Shown here: positions 37,675-47,374 of the stretch, piece by piece
Position numbering within the stretch: the stretch's first letter is position 1
How the letters are laid out: each line of letters starts with the position of its first letter
DNA from: Gammaproteobacteria bacterium
Lineage (GTDB): Bacteria; Pseudomonadota; Gammaproteobacteria; Steroidobacterales; Steroidobacteraceae
NCBI GenBank assembly: GCA_025355645.1
Contig: JANXZG010000026.1
Span: forward strand, 80,054 to 144,053
Reading direction: 5' to 3'
Length of the DNA stretch: 64,000 nucleotides
Program-made: the position numbers and the translations under genes
Notes under the pieces: model-generated
The model's database searches: none
Told to the model about the DNA's origin: nothing
The model's input: only the letters and a program-made list of their open reading frames with translations

Positions 37675-40269
37675 GTGACCGCTGCTGGGTACTGCCGCGC
37701 TGTTGCGATGCTCGCCTGCTGGCTTTGCGACACGGCTTATGCGGCCTCTTGGCATAGCGGCGCAGACCCGGTGCAGGGGCTGCCGTCGCTCTCGCGGGGT
37801 GGCACCGCCGCATTGACCAGCGCTTATGTGTTCTGGGGCAAGAGCTGGGCCTTTTCGGACCAGCAGACCACGTTCAGGCTGAACGCACCCTTCGATTACT
37901 CGATTACCGGAAAAAATCCGGGTCTCGATTTCGATCTAGCTGCCCATGTCCGCAAAGAATCGGCCCGTCAAATGCAGTGGGATTTCGACCTTGAGGCCCG
38001 CAGCCCCCTTGCTGGCATCATTGGCGGCGGTATTTCCTTCCGCTTCGATATGGCGACCTTTGGCCCTGAACTGGGCGAACCGGAGCTGCTGCCAGGCAAC
38101 CTCGGGTGGGCCTGGGGCCGGGCGGGCAGCAATCGCGTCGAGATGCGATTCGACCACCCGCTGGCGGTGGTCTATTTCGAACGGGGTCAAAAAAACGAAG
38201 TCCGCGCATTCTTCTACAAGGATCAGATCAGGCCGGGCCGGCAGCATTACGTGGCGACCTTGAGCCTCTCGGGCGACGTCGAGCTTGCTCCTACCCCGCT
38301 CGAGCGCTACGGGCCCGCCGATTACAGCGCCTGGTCCTCAGGCATCCTCAATCCTGCGGTCGCACCGGTCGACTTGTCTTTTCTGAACGCGCCGGAAGCG
38401 CCCGCCGGCAAGCGTGGCTTCCTCGCCGCGCGCGCCGATGCGTTGGTGTTTGAGGATGGCACCGCGGTCAGGTTCTGGGGCGCGAATCTGACCGCATCGG
38501 CGCTTTTCGGGACGTCAAAGGCGAACGTGAAGCAGCAAGCGCACCGCCTTTCCGCGCTAGGCTTCAATCTGGTGCGCATCCATCACCATGACTCTGACTG
38601 GGTCGATCCGAACATCTTTGGCGATCTGAAGAGCCGCGGCACGCACGCACTGGATGCCGCGATGCTGGAGAAGCTCGACTGGTGGATCAAATGCCTGAAG
38701 GAAGAAGGTATTTATGTCTGGATCGATCTGCAGGTCGGCCGCCGTCTGCTGGCAGCGGACGGGATAACGGACTTCGCCGAGATCAGCAAGGGCGGGACTG
38801 CGGCGGATCTTCCCGGATACAACTACGTCAATGACAGCATCCGCGCGGCTATGAAGCGCTTCGACGAGATGTACCTGAACCACCAGAATCGCTACACGTC
38901 ATTGCGTTATAAAGAGGATCCGGCGATTGCCGCGATCCTGATCACGAACGAAAATGACCTGACGCATCATTTCGGCAACGCCTTGCTGCCCGACAAGGGC
39001 GTTCCGAAGCACGCCGCGATCTACATGCGCGAGGCCCGGGATTTCGCCCACGCGCACGCTCTTGCCGAGGAGCAGGTCTGGCGCGCATGGGAAAACGGGC
39101 CATCAAAGATATTCTTAAACGATCTTGAGCAACGCTTTGATGTCGACATGATTGCGCATTTGCGCGCGCTCGGCGTACGCGTGCCGATCGTACCCACCAG
39201 TTCCTGGGGCGAGGACCCATTGAGTTCCCTGCCGGCCCTGACGCTGGGCGACCTGATCGACGTGCACGCCTATGGCGGCGAAGGCGAGCTGGAAAAGAAC
39301 CCACAGCTCGGAGCAACCTTGGTCGACTGGATGGCCGCGGCGCACGTCGCCGGAAAACCTGTCAGCGTGAGCGAATGGGGCGTCGACAGTCATGGCTCCG
39401 CGGCAGCCGATCGGGCCGACATGCCGCTGTATGTCGCAAGTTCCGCAGCGCTGCAGGGCTTGAGCGCAGTGATGTTTTTTGCTTATTCGCAGGAGGCGTT
39501 ATCCGAGAGCTGGAGTTCGCCATCGATCTTCCACGCCTACAACGATCCGGCGCTGATGGCGAGCCTACCGGCGGCCGCCCTGCTGTTTCGGCAAAGCCAC
39601 GTGCGGGAAGCGTCAACGACCTATGTGTTCACGCCGGGGCGGGACCTGTTCACCCGCTCGATATCACCCGCGACTTCCGTCGCGCTGCGCACGGCCGCCG
39701 AACGGGGCAGGCTGCTGATCGCGATGCCGCAGGTCCCCGAGCTGCCCTGGTTAAAAAAGAGCCCGGTACCATCCGGCGCCACCCTGATTTCTGACCCACA
39801 GCAATCCTTGCTGCCGGCCGGTGCCACTGAGGCGGTATCTGATAATCATGAACTGCGGCGTAACTGGGATCAGGGCACCTTTACGATCGACACGCCGCGC
39901 ACCCAGGCCGCGATGGGGTGGATTGGGGGCAAAAGCATCGCGCTGCCCGACGTGGACATCGCCGTCTCAACTCGCAATGCGGTGGTTGCGGTGCAGAGCC
40001 TGGATGGCGATCCGATCAGCCAATCGCGCAGCATCATGATATCGATCGGCGCGCGCTCGGTCGTCGCGCCGGGCAATTCGCTGCCCTATTACTCCGAGCC
40101 GGTCGAAGGGCGCCTGCTGATCAGCGCGCGCGCCGGTCTCGGCCTGCGCGCCTGGAGCGCGAAGTCCGGAAAAATGCGCAAAGTCATCGCGCCCTATCAG
40201 AATGGTCGATATGCCGTGGCATTGGATCGCTCGCTGGCAAGTTCCTGGCTCATGCTTGATGCCCGGTAG
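37675..40269 (+). CDS. Large secreted GH5-like (clan GH-A) glycoside hydrolase
   Basis: An 864-residue exported protein. The signal peptide is about residues 1-23 (VAMLACWLCDTAYA). An N-terminal beta-sandwich-like region of about 220 residues precedes a TIM-barrel region with VRFWGANLTASALFG, LGFNLVRIHHHDSDW, the acid/base Glu in LITNENDLTHH (near 426) and the nucleophile Glu in VSEWGVDSHG (near 567). A C-terminal beta-rich domain of about 270 residues ends the protein. These are clan GH-A features, as in family 5, acting on plant or microbial beta-glycans; the substrate is not predictable. The GTG start abuts the stop of the PLP enzyme. Confidence 0.8.
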   Translation: MTAAGYCRAVAMLACWLCDTAYAASWHSGADPVQGLPSLSRGGTAALTSAYVFWGKSWAFSDQQTTFRLNAPFDYSITGKNPGLDFDLAAHVRKESARQMQWDFDLEARSPLAGIIGGGISFRFDMATFGPELGEPELLPGNLGWAWGRAGSNRVEMRFDHPLAVVYFERGQKNEVRAFFYKDQIRPGRQHYVATLSLSGDVELAPTPLERYGPADYSAWSSGILNPAVAPVDLSFLNAPEAPAGKRGFLAARADALVFEDGTAVRFWGANLTASALFGTSKANVKQQAHRLSALGFNLVRIHHHDSDWVDPNIFGDLKSRGTHALDAAMLEKLDWWIKCLKEEGIYVWIDLQVGRRLLAADGITDFAEISKGGTAADLPGYNYVNDSIRAAMKRFDEMYLNHQNRYTSLRYKEDPAIAAILITNENDLTHHFGNALLPDKGVPKHAAIYMREARDFAHAHALAEEQVWRAWENGPSKIFLNDLEQRFDVDMIAHLRALGVRVPIVPTSSWGEDPLSSLPALTLGDLIDVHAYGGEGELEKNPQLGATLVDWMAAAHVAGKPVSVSEWGVDSHGSAAADRADMPLYVASSAALQGLSAVMFFAYSQEALSESWSSPSIFHAYNDPALMASLPAAALLFRQSHVREASTTYVFTPGRDLFTRSISPATSVALRTAAERGRLLIAMPQVPELPWLKKSPVPSGATLISDPQQSLLPAGATEAVSDNHELRRNWDQGTFTIDTPRTQAAMGWIGGKSIALPDVDIAVSTRNAVVAVQSLDGDPISQSRSIMISIGARSVVAPGNSLPYYSEPVEGRLLISARAGLGLRAWSAKSGKMRKVIAPYQNGRYAVALDRSLASSWLMLDAR

Positions 40270-40274
40270 GGGGC

Positions 40275-41075
40275 TCAGGCAGCGATAAGGTCAACGATCT
40301 CGATATCCGCGGCGTGCAGCGTCTCGCCGAGAAAGCTGGTGCCCACGCGCGCGAAGCGCGCCGCATCGTCAGTGGCTAGCCACCTCACGCGCCCCCTTCC
40401 CGCCGCAGCCGGTGCGACCTGCCGAAGCAGGGCGGCTGCGGTCGTCGCAGCCGAGTCGACAATCTTCACGCCGCGCGGTAGCACCGCAGCGATGGACCGG
40501 GCCAGCACCGGAAAGTGCGTGCAGCCGAGCACCAGCGTATCAGGCATATCGGTACCGGAAAAAATCGGCGCGAGGTAGCGCCTGGCCACTGCCTGCGGGA
40601 TCTCGCCATCGACCCAGCCTTCCTCGGCGAGCGCGACGAACAGCGAGCAGGCACCCGCCGTGACCCGTGCCGCACTGTTGAGCCGACGGATCGCGGCCTG
40701 ATAAGCGCCACCCGCAATCGTGCCTTCGGTCGCAATCACCGCGATGTGCTGGGAGCGCGACGCGGCAACGGCCGCCTCGGCGCCCGGATCGATCACGCCG
40801 ATCACCGGCACCGACGGGTGCGCCAGGCGCAGCTCCTGTAGCGCGGACGCAGAGGCGGTATTGCAGGCGACCACGAGGCAACGAATGCCCCTGCGCACCA
40901 GCAGGCTGGCACATTGCAATGAGTAGCGCATGACCGTGGCAGGACTCTTGGTGCCGTACGGAAGCCTGGCGGTATCGCCAAGGTAAATGAAATCGTTGGA
41001 TGGATAGGCCGCTCGCAGCGCACGAAGTACGGTCAGGCCGCCCACCCCGGAATCAAATACGCCGATCGGGTTCAC
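40275..41075 (-). CDS. murI: Glutamate racemase MurI
   Basis: A 266-residue cytosolic enzyme supplying D-glutamate for peptidoglycan. The two catalytic Cys sit in [12 protein letters not shown] (near 73) and [10 protein letters not shown] (near 184); [17 protein letters not shown] and [14 protein letters not shown] are family signatures. Length is typical. The GTG start overlaps the lysS stop as GTGA. The hydrolase gene converges five bases away. Confidence 0.96.
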   Translation of the reverse strand: MNPIGVFDSGVGGLTVLRALRAAYPSNDFIYLGDTARLPYGTKSPATVMRYSLQCASLLVRRGIRCLVVACNTASASALQELRLAHPSVPVIGVIDPGAEAAVAASRSQHIAVIATEGTIAGGAYQAAIRRLNSAARVTAGACSLFVALAEEGWVDGEIPQAVARRYLAPIFSGTDMPDTLVLGCTHFPVLARSIAAVLPRGVKIVDSAATTAAALLRQVAPAAAGRGRVRWLATDDAARFARVGTSFLGETLHAADIEIVDLIAA

Positions 41076-42556
41076 GTCTCGGGACGCAGGTGCGGGAACA
41101 GCAGCACATCACGGATCGAGGCGCTATTCGTGAAGAACATCACCAGCCGATCAATGCCGACGCCAAGGCCACCGGCTGGCGGCATGCCGTATTCCAGCGC
41201 ACGGATGTAGTCGGCGTCGTAATACATCGCCTCCTCGTCCCCGGCATCCTTGCGCTCCACCTGCTGTCGAAAGCGCCGCGCCTGGTCCTCGGCATCATTG
41301 AGCTCGGAGAACCCGTTGGCATACTCGCGGCCGCCGATAAAAAGCTCGAAGCGGTCGGTCAGGAACGGATCCGCATCGTTGCTTCTTGACAGCGGCGAGA
41401 CTTCCGCCGGATAGGCATAAGCAAACGTCGGTTGGATCAGTGTCGCCTCGCCCGAGCGTTCGAACAGTTCTATCTGCAGCTTGCCCGCGCCATCGCCGCT
41501 CTTGAAGGGCACTTTCATCTGATCGCAGACTCCGCGCAGATAGGCCACGTCGCGCAGCCGCGCACCGTCGAGGTCCACAATGCTGGCGCACAGGATCTGC
41601 TCGATCGTGAGCCGCGCGAACGGGCGCGACAGGTTGTACTCGCGTCCCTGGTAGTCGATCAGGCGCGAGCCATGCAACTTGTCGGCAATGCCCTGGAACA
41701 TGTCCTCGACGATCTGCATGATGTCGTGGTAATCGCCGTAGGCCTGATACAACTCGAGCATCGTGAACTCGGGGTTGTGCTGCGTGGAGACGCCTTCATT
41801 GCGGAAATTGCGGTTAATTTCATATACCCGCTCGAGGCCGCCGACGGTCAGGCGCTTCAGGTATAACTCCGGCGCGATGCGCAGGTACATGTCAAGGTCG
41901 AGCGCATTGTGATGCGTTTTGAATGGGCGTGCGGCAGCACCGCCCGGGATTGCCTGCAGCATCGGCGTCTCGACTTCGAGGAAATCGCGCGCATCGAGCA
42001 TCTCGCGCAGCTGGCGCACGATCTTCGAGCGCGTCGCGAACACCTTGCGGCTGTGCTCGTTGACAATCAGGTCAACATAGCGCTGCCGGTAGCGAAGCTC
42101 GGTATCCGCCACGCCGTGCCATTTGTCCGGCAGCGGCCGCAGCGACTTGGTCAGCAGCCGCAGGCCAGCGGCACGCACGGATAGCTCACCCGTGCGCGTG
42201 CGAAACAGGCTCCCCTCGGCAGCCACGATGTCGCCGACATCCCAGGTGCGAAAATCCTCGTACACCTCGCCGAGCGTGGCCTGCTGCAGGAACACCTGGA
42301 TCGTGCCGCTGACATCCTCGAGGTTGATAAAACTTGCCTTGCCCATGATGCGTTTCGCGCGCATGCGACCCGCCACCGCGACCTTCAGTCGCGCCCCTTC
42401 GAGCACCTCGGCGCTGGCATCGGCATGTTCTTCGAGCAGCCGCCCGGCGAGCGCGGTGCGGCGAAAGTCGTTCGGAAACGCGACGCCGCGTTCGCGCAGT
42501 TTCTGCAGCTTGGCGCGCCGCTCCGCGATCAGGTGGTTCTCGTCATTGTCTGTCAT
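41072..42556 (-). CDS. lysS: Lysyl-tRNA synthetase, class II
   Basis: A 494-residue class II synthetase. An N-terminal OB-fold anticodon-binding domain ([22 protein letters not shown] in two parts) precedes the catalytic core with motif 1 ([21 protein letters not shown]), motif 2 ([18 protein letters not shown]) and motif 3 ([15 protein letters not shown]). It is coupled to prfB upstream (ATGA) and murI downstream. The prfB-lysS pair is conserved across gammaproteobacteria. Confidence 0.98.
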   Translation of the reverse strand: MTDNDENHLIAERRAKLQKLRERGVAFPNDFRRTALAGRLLEEHADASAEVLEGARLKVAVAGRMRAKRIMGKASFINLEDVSGTIQVFLQQATLGEVYEDFRTWDVGDIVAAEGSLFRTRTGELSVRAAGLRLLTKSLRPLPDKWHGVADTELRYRQRYVDLIVNEHSRKVFATRSKIVRQLREMLDARDFLEVETPMLQAIPGGAAARPFKTHHNALDLDMYLRIAPELYLKRLTVGGLERVYEINRNFRNEGVSTQHNPEFTMLELYQAYGDYHDIMQIVEDMFQGIADKLHGSRLIDYQGREYNLSRPFARLTIEQILCASIVDLDGARLRDVAYLRGVCDQMKVPFKSGDGAGKLQIELFERSGEATLIQPTFAYAYPAEVSPLSRSNDADPFLTDRFELFIGGREYANGFSELNDAEDQARRFRQQVERKDAGDEEAMYYDADYIRALEYGMPPAGGLGVGIDRLVMFFTNSASIRDVLLFPHLRPET

Positions 42557-43648
42557 AGGCCCTGCTTCAGGCTTGCTTGCATGAATGTATCAAGCGCCCC
42601 GTCGAGCACCGAGGTCGTGTTGCCGATCTCCACGCCGGTGCGAAGGTCCTTGATGCGTGACTGGTCCAGCACGTAACTGCGGATCTGGTTGCCCCAGCTT
42701 ACATCCGACTTCGAGTCCTCCAGCACCTTGGCGGCGGCGTTGCGCTTGTTGAATTCCAGCTCATAGAGTTTTGCCTTCAGCATCTTCATAGCTGTGGAGC
42801 GGTTCTTGTGCTGGCTGCGCTCGCTCTGGCAGGCGGCGACAATGCCGCTTGGCATATGCGTGATGCGCACGGCCGATTCGGTCTTGTTGACATGCTGGCC
42901 GCCTGCGCCGCTCGAGCGGTAGACATCGGTGCGTAGATCCGCAGGGTTGATCTCGATGTCGATATCGTCATCGACTTCCGGGGAGACGAACACCGATGCA
43001 AACGAGGTATGTCGACGATTGCCTGAATCAAACGGGGATTTGCGCACCAGCCGGTGCACGCCAGTCTCGGTACGCAGCCAGCCATAAGCATAGTCGCCGG
43101 TCACGCTGACGGTAGCGCCCTTGATGCCTGCGACTTCGCCGTCGCTCTGGTCGATGACCTCGGTCCGGAAGCCGTGCCCGTCCGCCCACTTCAGGTACAT
43201 GCGTAGCAGCATCGCGGCCCAGTCCTGGGCTTCCGTGCCGCCCGCGCCCGACTGGATGTCCAAAAACGCATTGTGCGAGTCCATCTTGCCGGGGAACATG
43301 CGCTGGAATTCCAGGCGTTCGATAGCAACGTTCAGGCGGTTTGCATCTGCCTCGATTTCGCCGGCGGTACCGAGATCAGCCTCGCCCGAGGCCAGCTCAA
43401 GCAGCTCATCCGCATCGGCGATGCCGCGTGTCAGCCGATCGAGGCTGCCGACGAGGTTTTCCAGTTTGGCGCGCTCACGGCCGAGTTCCTGCGCGCGCTC
43501 CGGGTTGTCCCAGATGCCGGGTTGCTCAAGTTCGCGCGTGACTTCCTGCAGGCGTTCGTGTTGGTTGTCGTAATCAAAGATACCCCCTTAAAGAGCCGGT
43601 ACGCTCCTCGAGGTCTTTGATAAAACGCTTCAGTTGGTTGATTTCCAT
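42553..43648 (-). CDS. prfB: Peptide chain release factor 2, with programmed +1 frameshift
   Basis: RF2 releases proteins at UGA and UAA. Translation from the ATG at 43648 gives 24 codons and reaches an in-frame TGA at 43576-43574. Shifting +1 at CTT-T continues [18 protein letters not shown] and then the full RF2 sequence, with the GGQ motif in [13 protein letters not shown]. The recognition loop lies within the ordinary C-terminal domain. This is the classic autoregulated frameshift: low RF2 makes the ribosome pause at UGA and slip. The final product is about 364 residues. It is followed by lysS with an ATGA overlap. Confidence 0.96.
43574..43588 (-). promoter_or_regulatory. prfB programmed frameshift signal
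   Basis: AGG-GGG-TAT-CTT-TGA (43588-43574) has the internal Shine-Dalgarno AGGGGG, the canonical TAT spacing, the CTT slippery codon and the TGA stop. The base after TGA is T, where C is commonest. Confidence 0.95.
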
Positions 43649-43696
43649 AGCTGAAAATCATAACACAGAGCACCGCGCAGCTTTAGAATCGCACCC

Positions 43697-44041
43697 ATGG
43701 CATCGGAGCAGAAATTCTTGGCCTATGTGTGCGAGCAAATGCGCGGCGCGGGCGCTATTTCATCGCGCAAAATGTTCGGCGAGTACGCCATCTATTGCGA
43801 CGGGACGGTCGTCGCGTTTGTGTGCAACAACCAGCTGTTTGTGAAGCCGACTGCGGAAGGCAAGGCGCTGTTGGGAAATCCTGTTGAGCGGCCGCCATGG
43901 TCGATCGCGAAGCCACATTTCCTGATCGACGAGGGGCTTGATGACCCGGACCTACTGGCGCAGCTGGTGCGCGTGACTGTGCGCACCCTGCCTAAGGCAA
44001 AAAAGGCCCCTCGCGTGCGCGCTCGAGATGCTGGCAATTGA
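43697..44041 (+). CDS. TfoX N-terminal-domain protein
   Basis: A 114-residue protein consisting of one TfoX_N domain: QKFLAYVCEQMRGAG, SSRKMFGEYAIYCDGTVVAFV, LFVKPTAEGKALL. The C-terminal TfoX domain of the competence regulator is absent, so it is a short stand-alone form of unknown function, common in proteobacteria. It is divergent from prfB. Its 3' end overlaps the convergent recJ gene by 50 bases. Confidence 0.87.
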   Translation: MASEQKFLAYVCEQMRGAGAISSRKMFGEYAIYCDGTVVAFVCNNQLFVKPTAEGKALLGNPVERPPWSIAKPHFLIDEGLDDPDLLAQLVRVTVRTLPKAKKAPRVRARDAGN

Positions 44042-45722
44042 GCTGCAGGCGCTCCATGCCTCGGTATTCATTGACCTCGAGCCGATAGGCCAGGCGCACG
44101 CGTGCGCCGCGAGCAGTGGCCACAGATTCAGCTGAACTGCCGATGTGGCCAAAGGCTATCGCATCGATCGCCTCGCAGCCGGTCACGGCGCGCACCTTCA
44201 ACTTCAGATGCCGCTCGCCGACGATGCGGGTGTCCAGGATGTCAAATTCACCATCGAAAACAGGTTCCGGAAATCCCTGACCCCAGGGACCCGCGGCGCG
44301 CAGCGCGATCGCGGTGTGCAGCGAGATTTCCGTGCGCTCGAGCTCGCCATCGCTGAGCACCCAGCCGGCCAGCTTGTCGGCATCTGAGCGCAGTGCGATC
44401 TCCACGGCAAAGGCGGCGCGGAATGCTGGCAAGTTCTCGCGTGCAAGCGACAGACCCGCCGCCAGGGCATGGCCGCCGAACTTGACCAGCAGTCCGGGAT
44501 GGCGGGCCGCAACTCCATCGAGCGCATCGCGAATATGGATGCCGGGCACGGAGCGCGCCGATCCGCGCAGCGATCCATCCTCGGCGGGCGCAAATGCGAT
44601 GACCGGACGATGCAGCCGATCCTTGATGCGCCCGGCGACGAGCCCGACAATACCTTGGTGCCAGCTCGGATCAAACAAGCACACACCAAGCGCATCTGCG
44701 CCATCCGCTGCGCCCAGCGCAGCGGCAATATCAAGCGCCTCCGCCTGCATGCGCCGCTCGATTTCCCGCCGCTCATCGTTGAGCGCCGAAAGCCGGCTGG
44801 CGAGTCGAGCAGCTTCAGCCGCATCGTCCGAGATCAGACAGGCAATGCCGATGCTCATATCAGTCAGCCGCCCGGCCGCATTCAAGCGCGGCGCGACGGC
44901 AAATCCGAGATCCGCTGCAGTGAGCTGTTCCAGGCGTCGGCCGCTTTGCTCAAGCAGCGCAAGTATTCCAGGCACGCAGCGCCCTGCCCTTATACGCCGC
45001 AAGCCCTGCGTCACCAGCACGCGATTGTTCTTGTCGAGCGGCACCATGTCGGCGACCGTCCCCAGGGCCACGAGGTCAAGCAGGTCGGCCGCCCTGAAAT
45101 CGCTCTGCTGCAGTTGTTCGGCCAGCGCGACGATCAGGTAAAACGCAACACCCACGCCTGCCAGCGCGCCGCTTGCGAACGTCGAGCCAGCAAGATTCGG
45201 ATTGACGATCGCAATCGCCGCAGGCAATTCGCCCCCTGGCAGATGATGGTCCGTGATCAGCACGGGAATGCCGCGAGCCCGCGCCGCCTCGACGCCCTCG
45301 AGGCTCGACACGCCATTATCGACGGTGACAATGAGCGTCGGTGCGCGGCTCGCGGCGAGCTCGACGATCTCAGCAGTCAACCCGTAGCCAAAACGGAACC
45401 GGTCCGGCACCAGGAAATCGACATGCGCGAATTTGAGCGCGCGCAGCGCGCGCACGACGAGCGCGCTGCTGGTGGCACCGTCCGCATCGAAGTCCCCAAT
45501 CACGAGTACTCGCCCGCGCTCCCGATGCGCCGCGAGCAGGCGCGCCGCCTGGATAACATTCGGCAAGGATCCGACTGGCAGCAGGGCCTGCAGTGACTGG
45601 TCCAGGTCCTCCTCACGCGTAAGTCCGCGCGCCGCATAGACACGGCGCAGCACCGGATTCAGGTTCGCGAAACGCCCGTCCGATACATCCAATTGCCTGC
45701 GCCGGATGCGTGTGTCGCTCAT
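43992..45722 (-). CDS. recJ: Single-stranded-DNA exonuclease RecJ
   Basis: A 576-residue 5'-3' ssDNA exonuclease of recombination and mismatch repair. DHH motifs are VIGDFDADGATSSALV (near 80), VTVDNGVSS and VLITDHHLPG (near 160), all metal-binding. The DHHA1 region has LVKFGGHALAAGLSL near 405, and an OB-fold domain follows. The ATG at 45722 overlaps the stop of the RpfE-like gene (ATGA); the frame is open to 46052 but lies inside that gene. Length is close to E. coli RecJ. Confidence 0.96.
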   Translation of the reverse strand: MSDTRIRRRQLDVSDGRFANLNPVLRRVYAARGLTREEDLDQSLQALLPVGSLPNVIQAARLLAAHRERGRVLVIGDFDADGATSSALVVRALRALKFAHVDFLVPDRFRFGYGLTAEIVELAASRAPTLIVTVDNGVSSLEGVEAARARGIPVLITDHHLPGGELPAAIAIVNPNLAGSTFASGALAGVGVAFYLIVALAEQLQQSDFRAADLLDLVALGTVADMVPLDKNNRVLVTQGLRRIRAGRCVPGILALLEQSGRRLEQLTAADLGFAVAPRLNAAGRLTDMSIGIACLISDDAAEAARLASRLSALNDERREIERRMQAEALDIAAALGAADGADALGVCLFDPSWHQGIVGLVAGRIKDRLHRPVIAFAPAEDGSLRGSARSVPGIHIRDALDGVAARHPGLLVKFGGHALAAGLSLARENLPAFRAAFAVEIALRSDADKLAGWVLSDGELERTEISLHTAIALRAAGPWGQGFPEPVFDGEFDILDTRIVGERHLKLKVRAVTGCEAIDAIAFGHIGSSAESVATARGARVRLAYRLEVNEYRGMERLQLNCQHLERAREGPFLP

Positions 45723-46639
45723 TGCAGGTACTCCCACCACGGGCGCGCATGAGGCCGCCAGAAGCGCAGCGACCACCCGGCGCGCAATGCAAGGCTTTGT
45801 GCGCCAATTCCCAGTTCCAGTCGTCGGATCCGCCCCGAGCGCAGCGCCGCCAGCGCCGGCACCAGCCAAGTATCCTGCAGACCCTGCCACGACGCACTGC
45901 CCGGCTCCGCATCCAGCACGATGACGCCCGGCTGGTGCAGCTGCGGAAAAGATGGGCAAGGCGGCCAGGCACCGAACAGCGCATCTTCGCCGCCCGTCCA
46001 TCCCGCCAACGGCGGCAAGCTCGCGAGCGGCGCGCCGCCGCCCCAAAGCCATAGCCCGGTCAGCGGCAGCGCGCCGCGCGCGATGCGCGCTCGATTAACC
46101 GGATGTTCGAAAAGCCACATCTCGATTTCACTGGTCAGGCGCCGCAGGCGCGGCGCATCGGCTCCTTCAGGCAAAAAGGTTCCGATGTCCCGACCACGCA
46201 CCGCCAGCGGATCATGGGTGCTCGCCGTGAGCGCGGATGCAAGCACGACGAACAGCCGCCCGGACGGGGCCACGATCAGTCGCTGTGCACCGTCGGCGAA
46301 ATCACGATTGAATTCTTGCGCCAGGCGCGAAGCCTCGGACGGATCCAGCAATATCACGCCGTCGGCGGACATGCGCACACTGACCATGCCAGCTACGCAA
46401 TGCACCGGTGAGGCGATGAACACGGCAGCCCCATCGATGAACCCGAGCTCGCCGTATAATGCCGCCGCAGCGATGGCCGGCATCTCGGCGGACGGCGTAG
46501 CTACCTGCTCAAATGCCTGGCGCCGCCAGTCGGCTCCGGCTGGGATTGGCTCGGCGCGCGCGAGCATTCGCTCAAGCAACGGCGCGCGTGTGGGACTCGG
46601 GCCTGCCAGGGCATTCAAGCGAATATAGATTCGGGACAC
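45719..46639 (-). CDS. RpfE-like conserved protein
   Basis: A 306-residue protein beginning at the GTG at 46639, with GAGG six bases upstream (VSRIYIRLNALAGPSPTR). It shows FIASPVHCVAGMVSVRM, LPLTGLWLWGGGAPLASLP and a C-terminal RAGWSLRFWRPHARPWWEYLQ. I recognise the pattern and position of RpfE next to recJ as in Xanthomonas, where it belongs to the rpf region but has no firm biochemical function; it has been annotated as a phosphoglycerate-mutase-like regulatory protein. The stop overlaps recJ by ATGA. The DSF genes rpfF/C/G are not here. Confidence 0.72.
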   Translation of the reverse strand: MSRIYIRLNALAGPSPTRAPLLERMLARAEPIPAGADWRRQAFEQVATPSAEMPAIAAAALYGELGFIDGAAVFIASPVHCVAGMVSVRMSADGVILLDPSEASRLAQEFNRDFADGAQRLIVAPSGRLFVVLASALTASTHDPLAVRGRDIGTFLPEGADAPRLRRLTSEIEMWLFEHPVNRARIARGALPLTGLWLWGGGAPLASLPPLAGWTGGEDALFGAWPPCPSFPQLHQPGVIVLDAEPGSASWQGLQDTWLVPALAALRSGRIRRLELGIGAQSLALRAGWSLRFWRPHARPWWEYLQ

Positions 46640-46675
46640 TCGACGCCTCAGCCAATATTTGGGTATGGTAAGCCG

Positions 46676-47044
46676 ATGCGCTTCATCGAAGATGCCAGTA
46701 CGGCGATCAACATCATTCGGGGTTACGGATCCGGTGAGATTCGCATCAACGAACAGAGCATACGCGAGGCCGTGATCGTGAGCGCCACGGACCTGCTGCT
46801 CGAACCGGGGGTGCATTTCATTGCGGATCTCGGCGCTGCACAGCACGCCCGCATCCTGAGCCTGAAACCGGAACTTGTGCTGATCGGCAGCGGCGCACGA
46901 CAGATTTTTCCCGAGGCCTCGTTCGCAGCGCAGTTCCTGCGCGCGGGCATAGGCTATGAGGTCATGGACACCGGAGCGGCATGCCGCACGTTCAACGTAC
47001 TTGTCAGCGAGGAGCGGCGAGTAGTGGCGGTGCTGCTCCCTTAG
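46676..47044 (+). CDS. Mth938/NDUFAF3-like small protein (DUF498)
   Basis: A 122-residue protein of the Mth938 fold: IRGYGSGEIRINEQSIREAV, LLEPGVHFIADLG, LVLIGSGARQIFP and YEVMDTGAACRTFNVLVSEERRVVAVLLP. This is the whole conserved domain, related to the mitochondrial complex I assembly factor NDUFAF3. In bacteria the role is undefined. It is divergent from the RpfE-like gene, with a 36-base gap between the starts. Confidence 0.88.
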   Translation: MRFIEDASTAINIIRGYGSGEIRINEQSIREAVIVSATDLLLEPGVHFIADLGAAQHARILSLKPELVLIGSGARQIFPEASFAAQFLRAGIGYEVMDTGAACRTFNVLVSEERRVVAVLLP

Positions 47045-47374
47045 AGGGGCAGCGGTGGAAAAATGGCAGGGCGCTTACTTGAAAATACGGAATTGCAAAG
47101 ATCGATTCTCAAAGAATAAACTTGAGCATTGTTCTTCTTATTATTGATCTTATTAGACTTTTTATCCCCTTCGTTTCCGTATCAACCATCGGCGCCCCGC
47201 AAGCAGTCACAAAACCCGACTGGGCAGGAGCAATTCATCACCTTCTCGACAACGGCGCCAAGTAAAACACACTCGCTGTAGCGAAACAAGCAATGAAACT
47301 TTCTACTATATTTGTTTATTTTTCTTATAGTTAGAAACTATTTATCCATTATACTTTATATACAGGTATAGACG
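47045..47374. other. AT-rich intergenic island without a clear gene
   Basis: This 330-base convergent gap is strikingly AT-rich in an otherwise GC-rich window, most of all at 47300-47365. There is no good hairpin-plus-T terminator. The only reading frame of note is 47122-47265 on the plus strand (TTG start, 47 codons): a hydrophobic start followed by STIGAPQAV and TKPDWAGAIHHLLDNGAK. It has no ribosome site I can support, so I do not call it a gene. The AT content suggests imported DNA or a gene remnant. Confidence 0.5.

Noticed and set aside
47032..47053. Hairpin GCTGCTCC / GGGGCAGC at the end of the Mth938-like gene
   Set aside because: It spans the stop codon and has no T-run on the plus strand, so it does not qualify as an intrinsic terminator.
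47122..47265. 47-codon TTG-start frame in the AT-rich gap
   Set aside because: No ribosome site and no recognised homology; reported only as part of the island.
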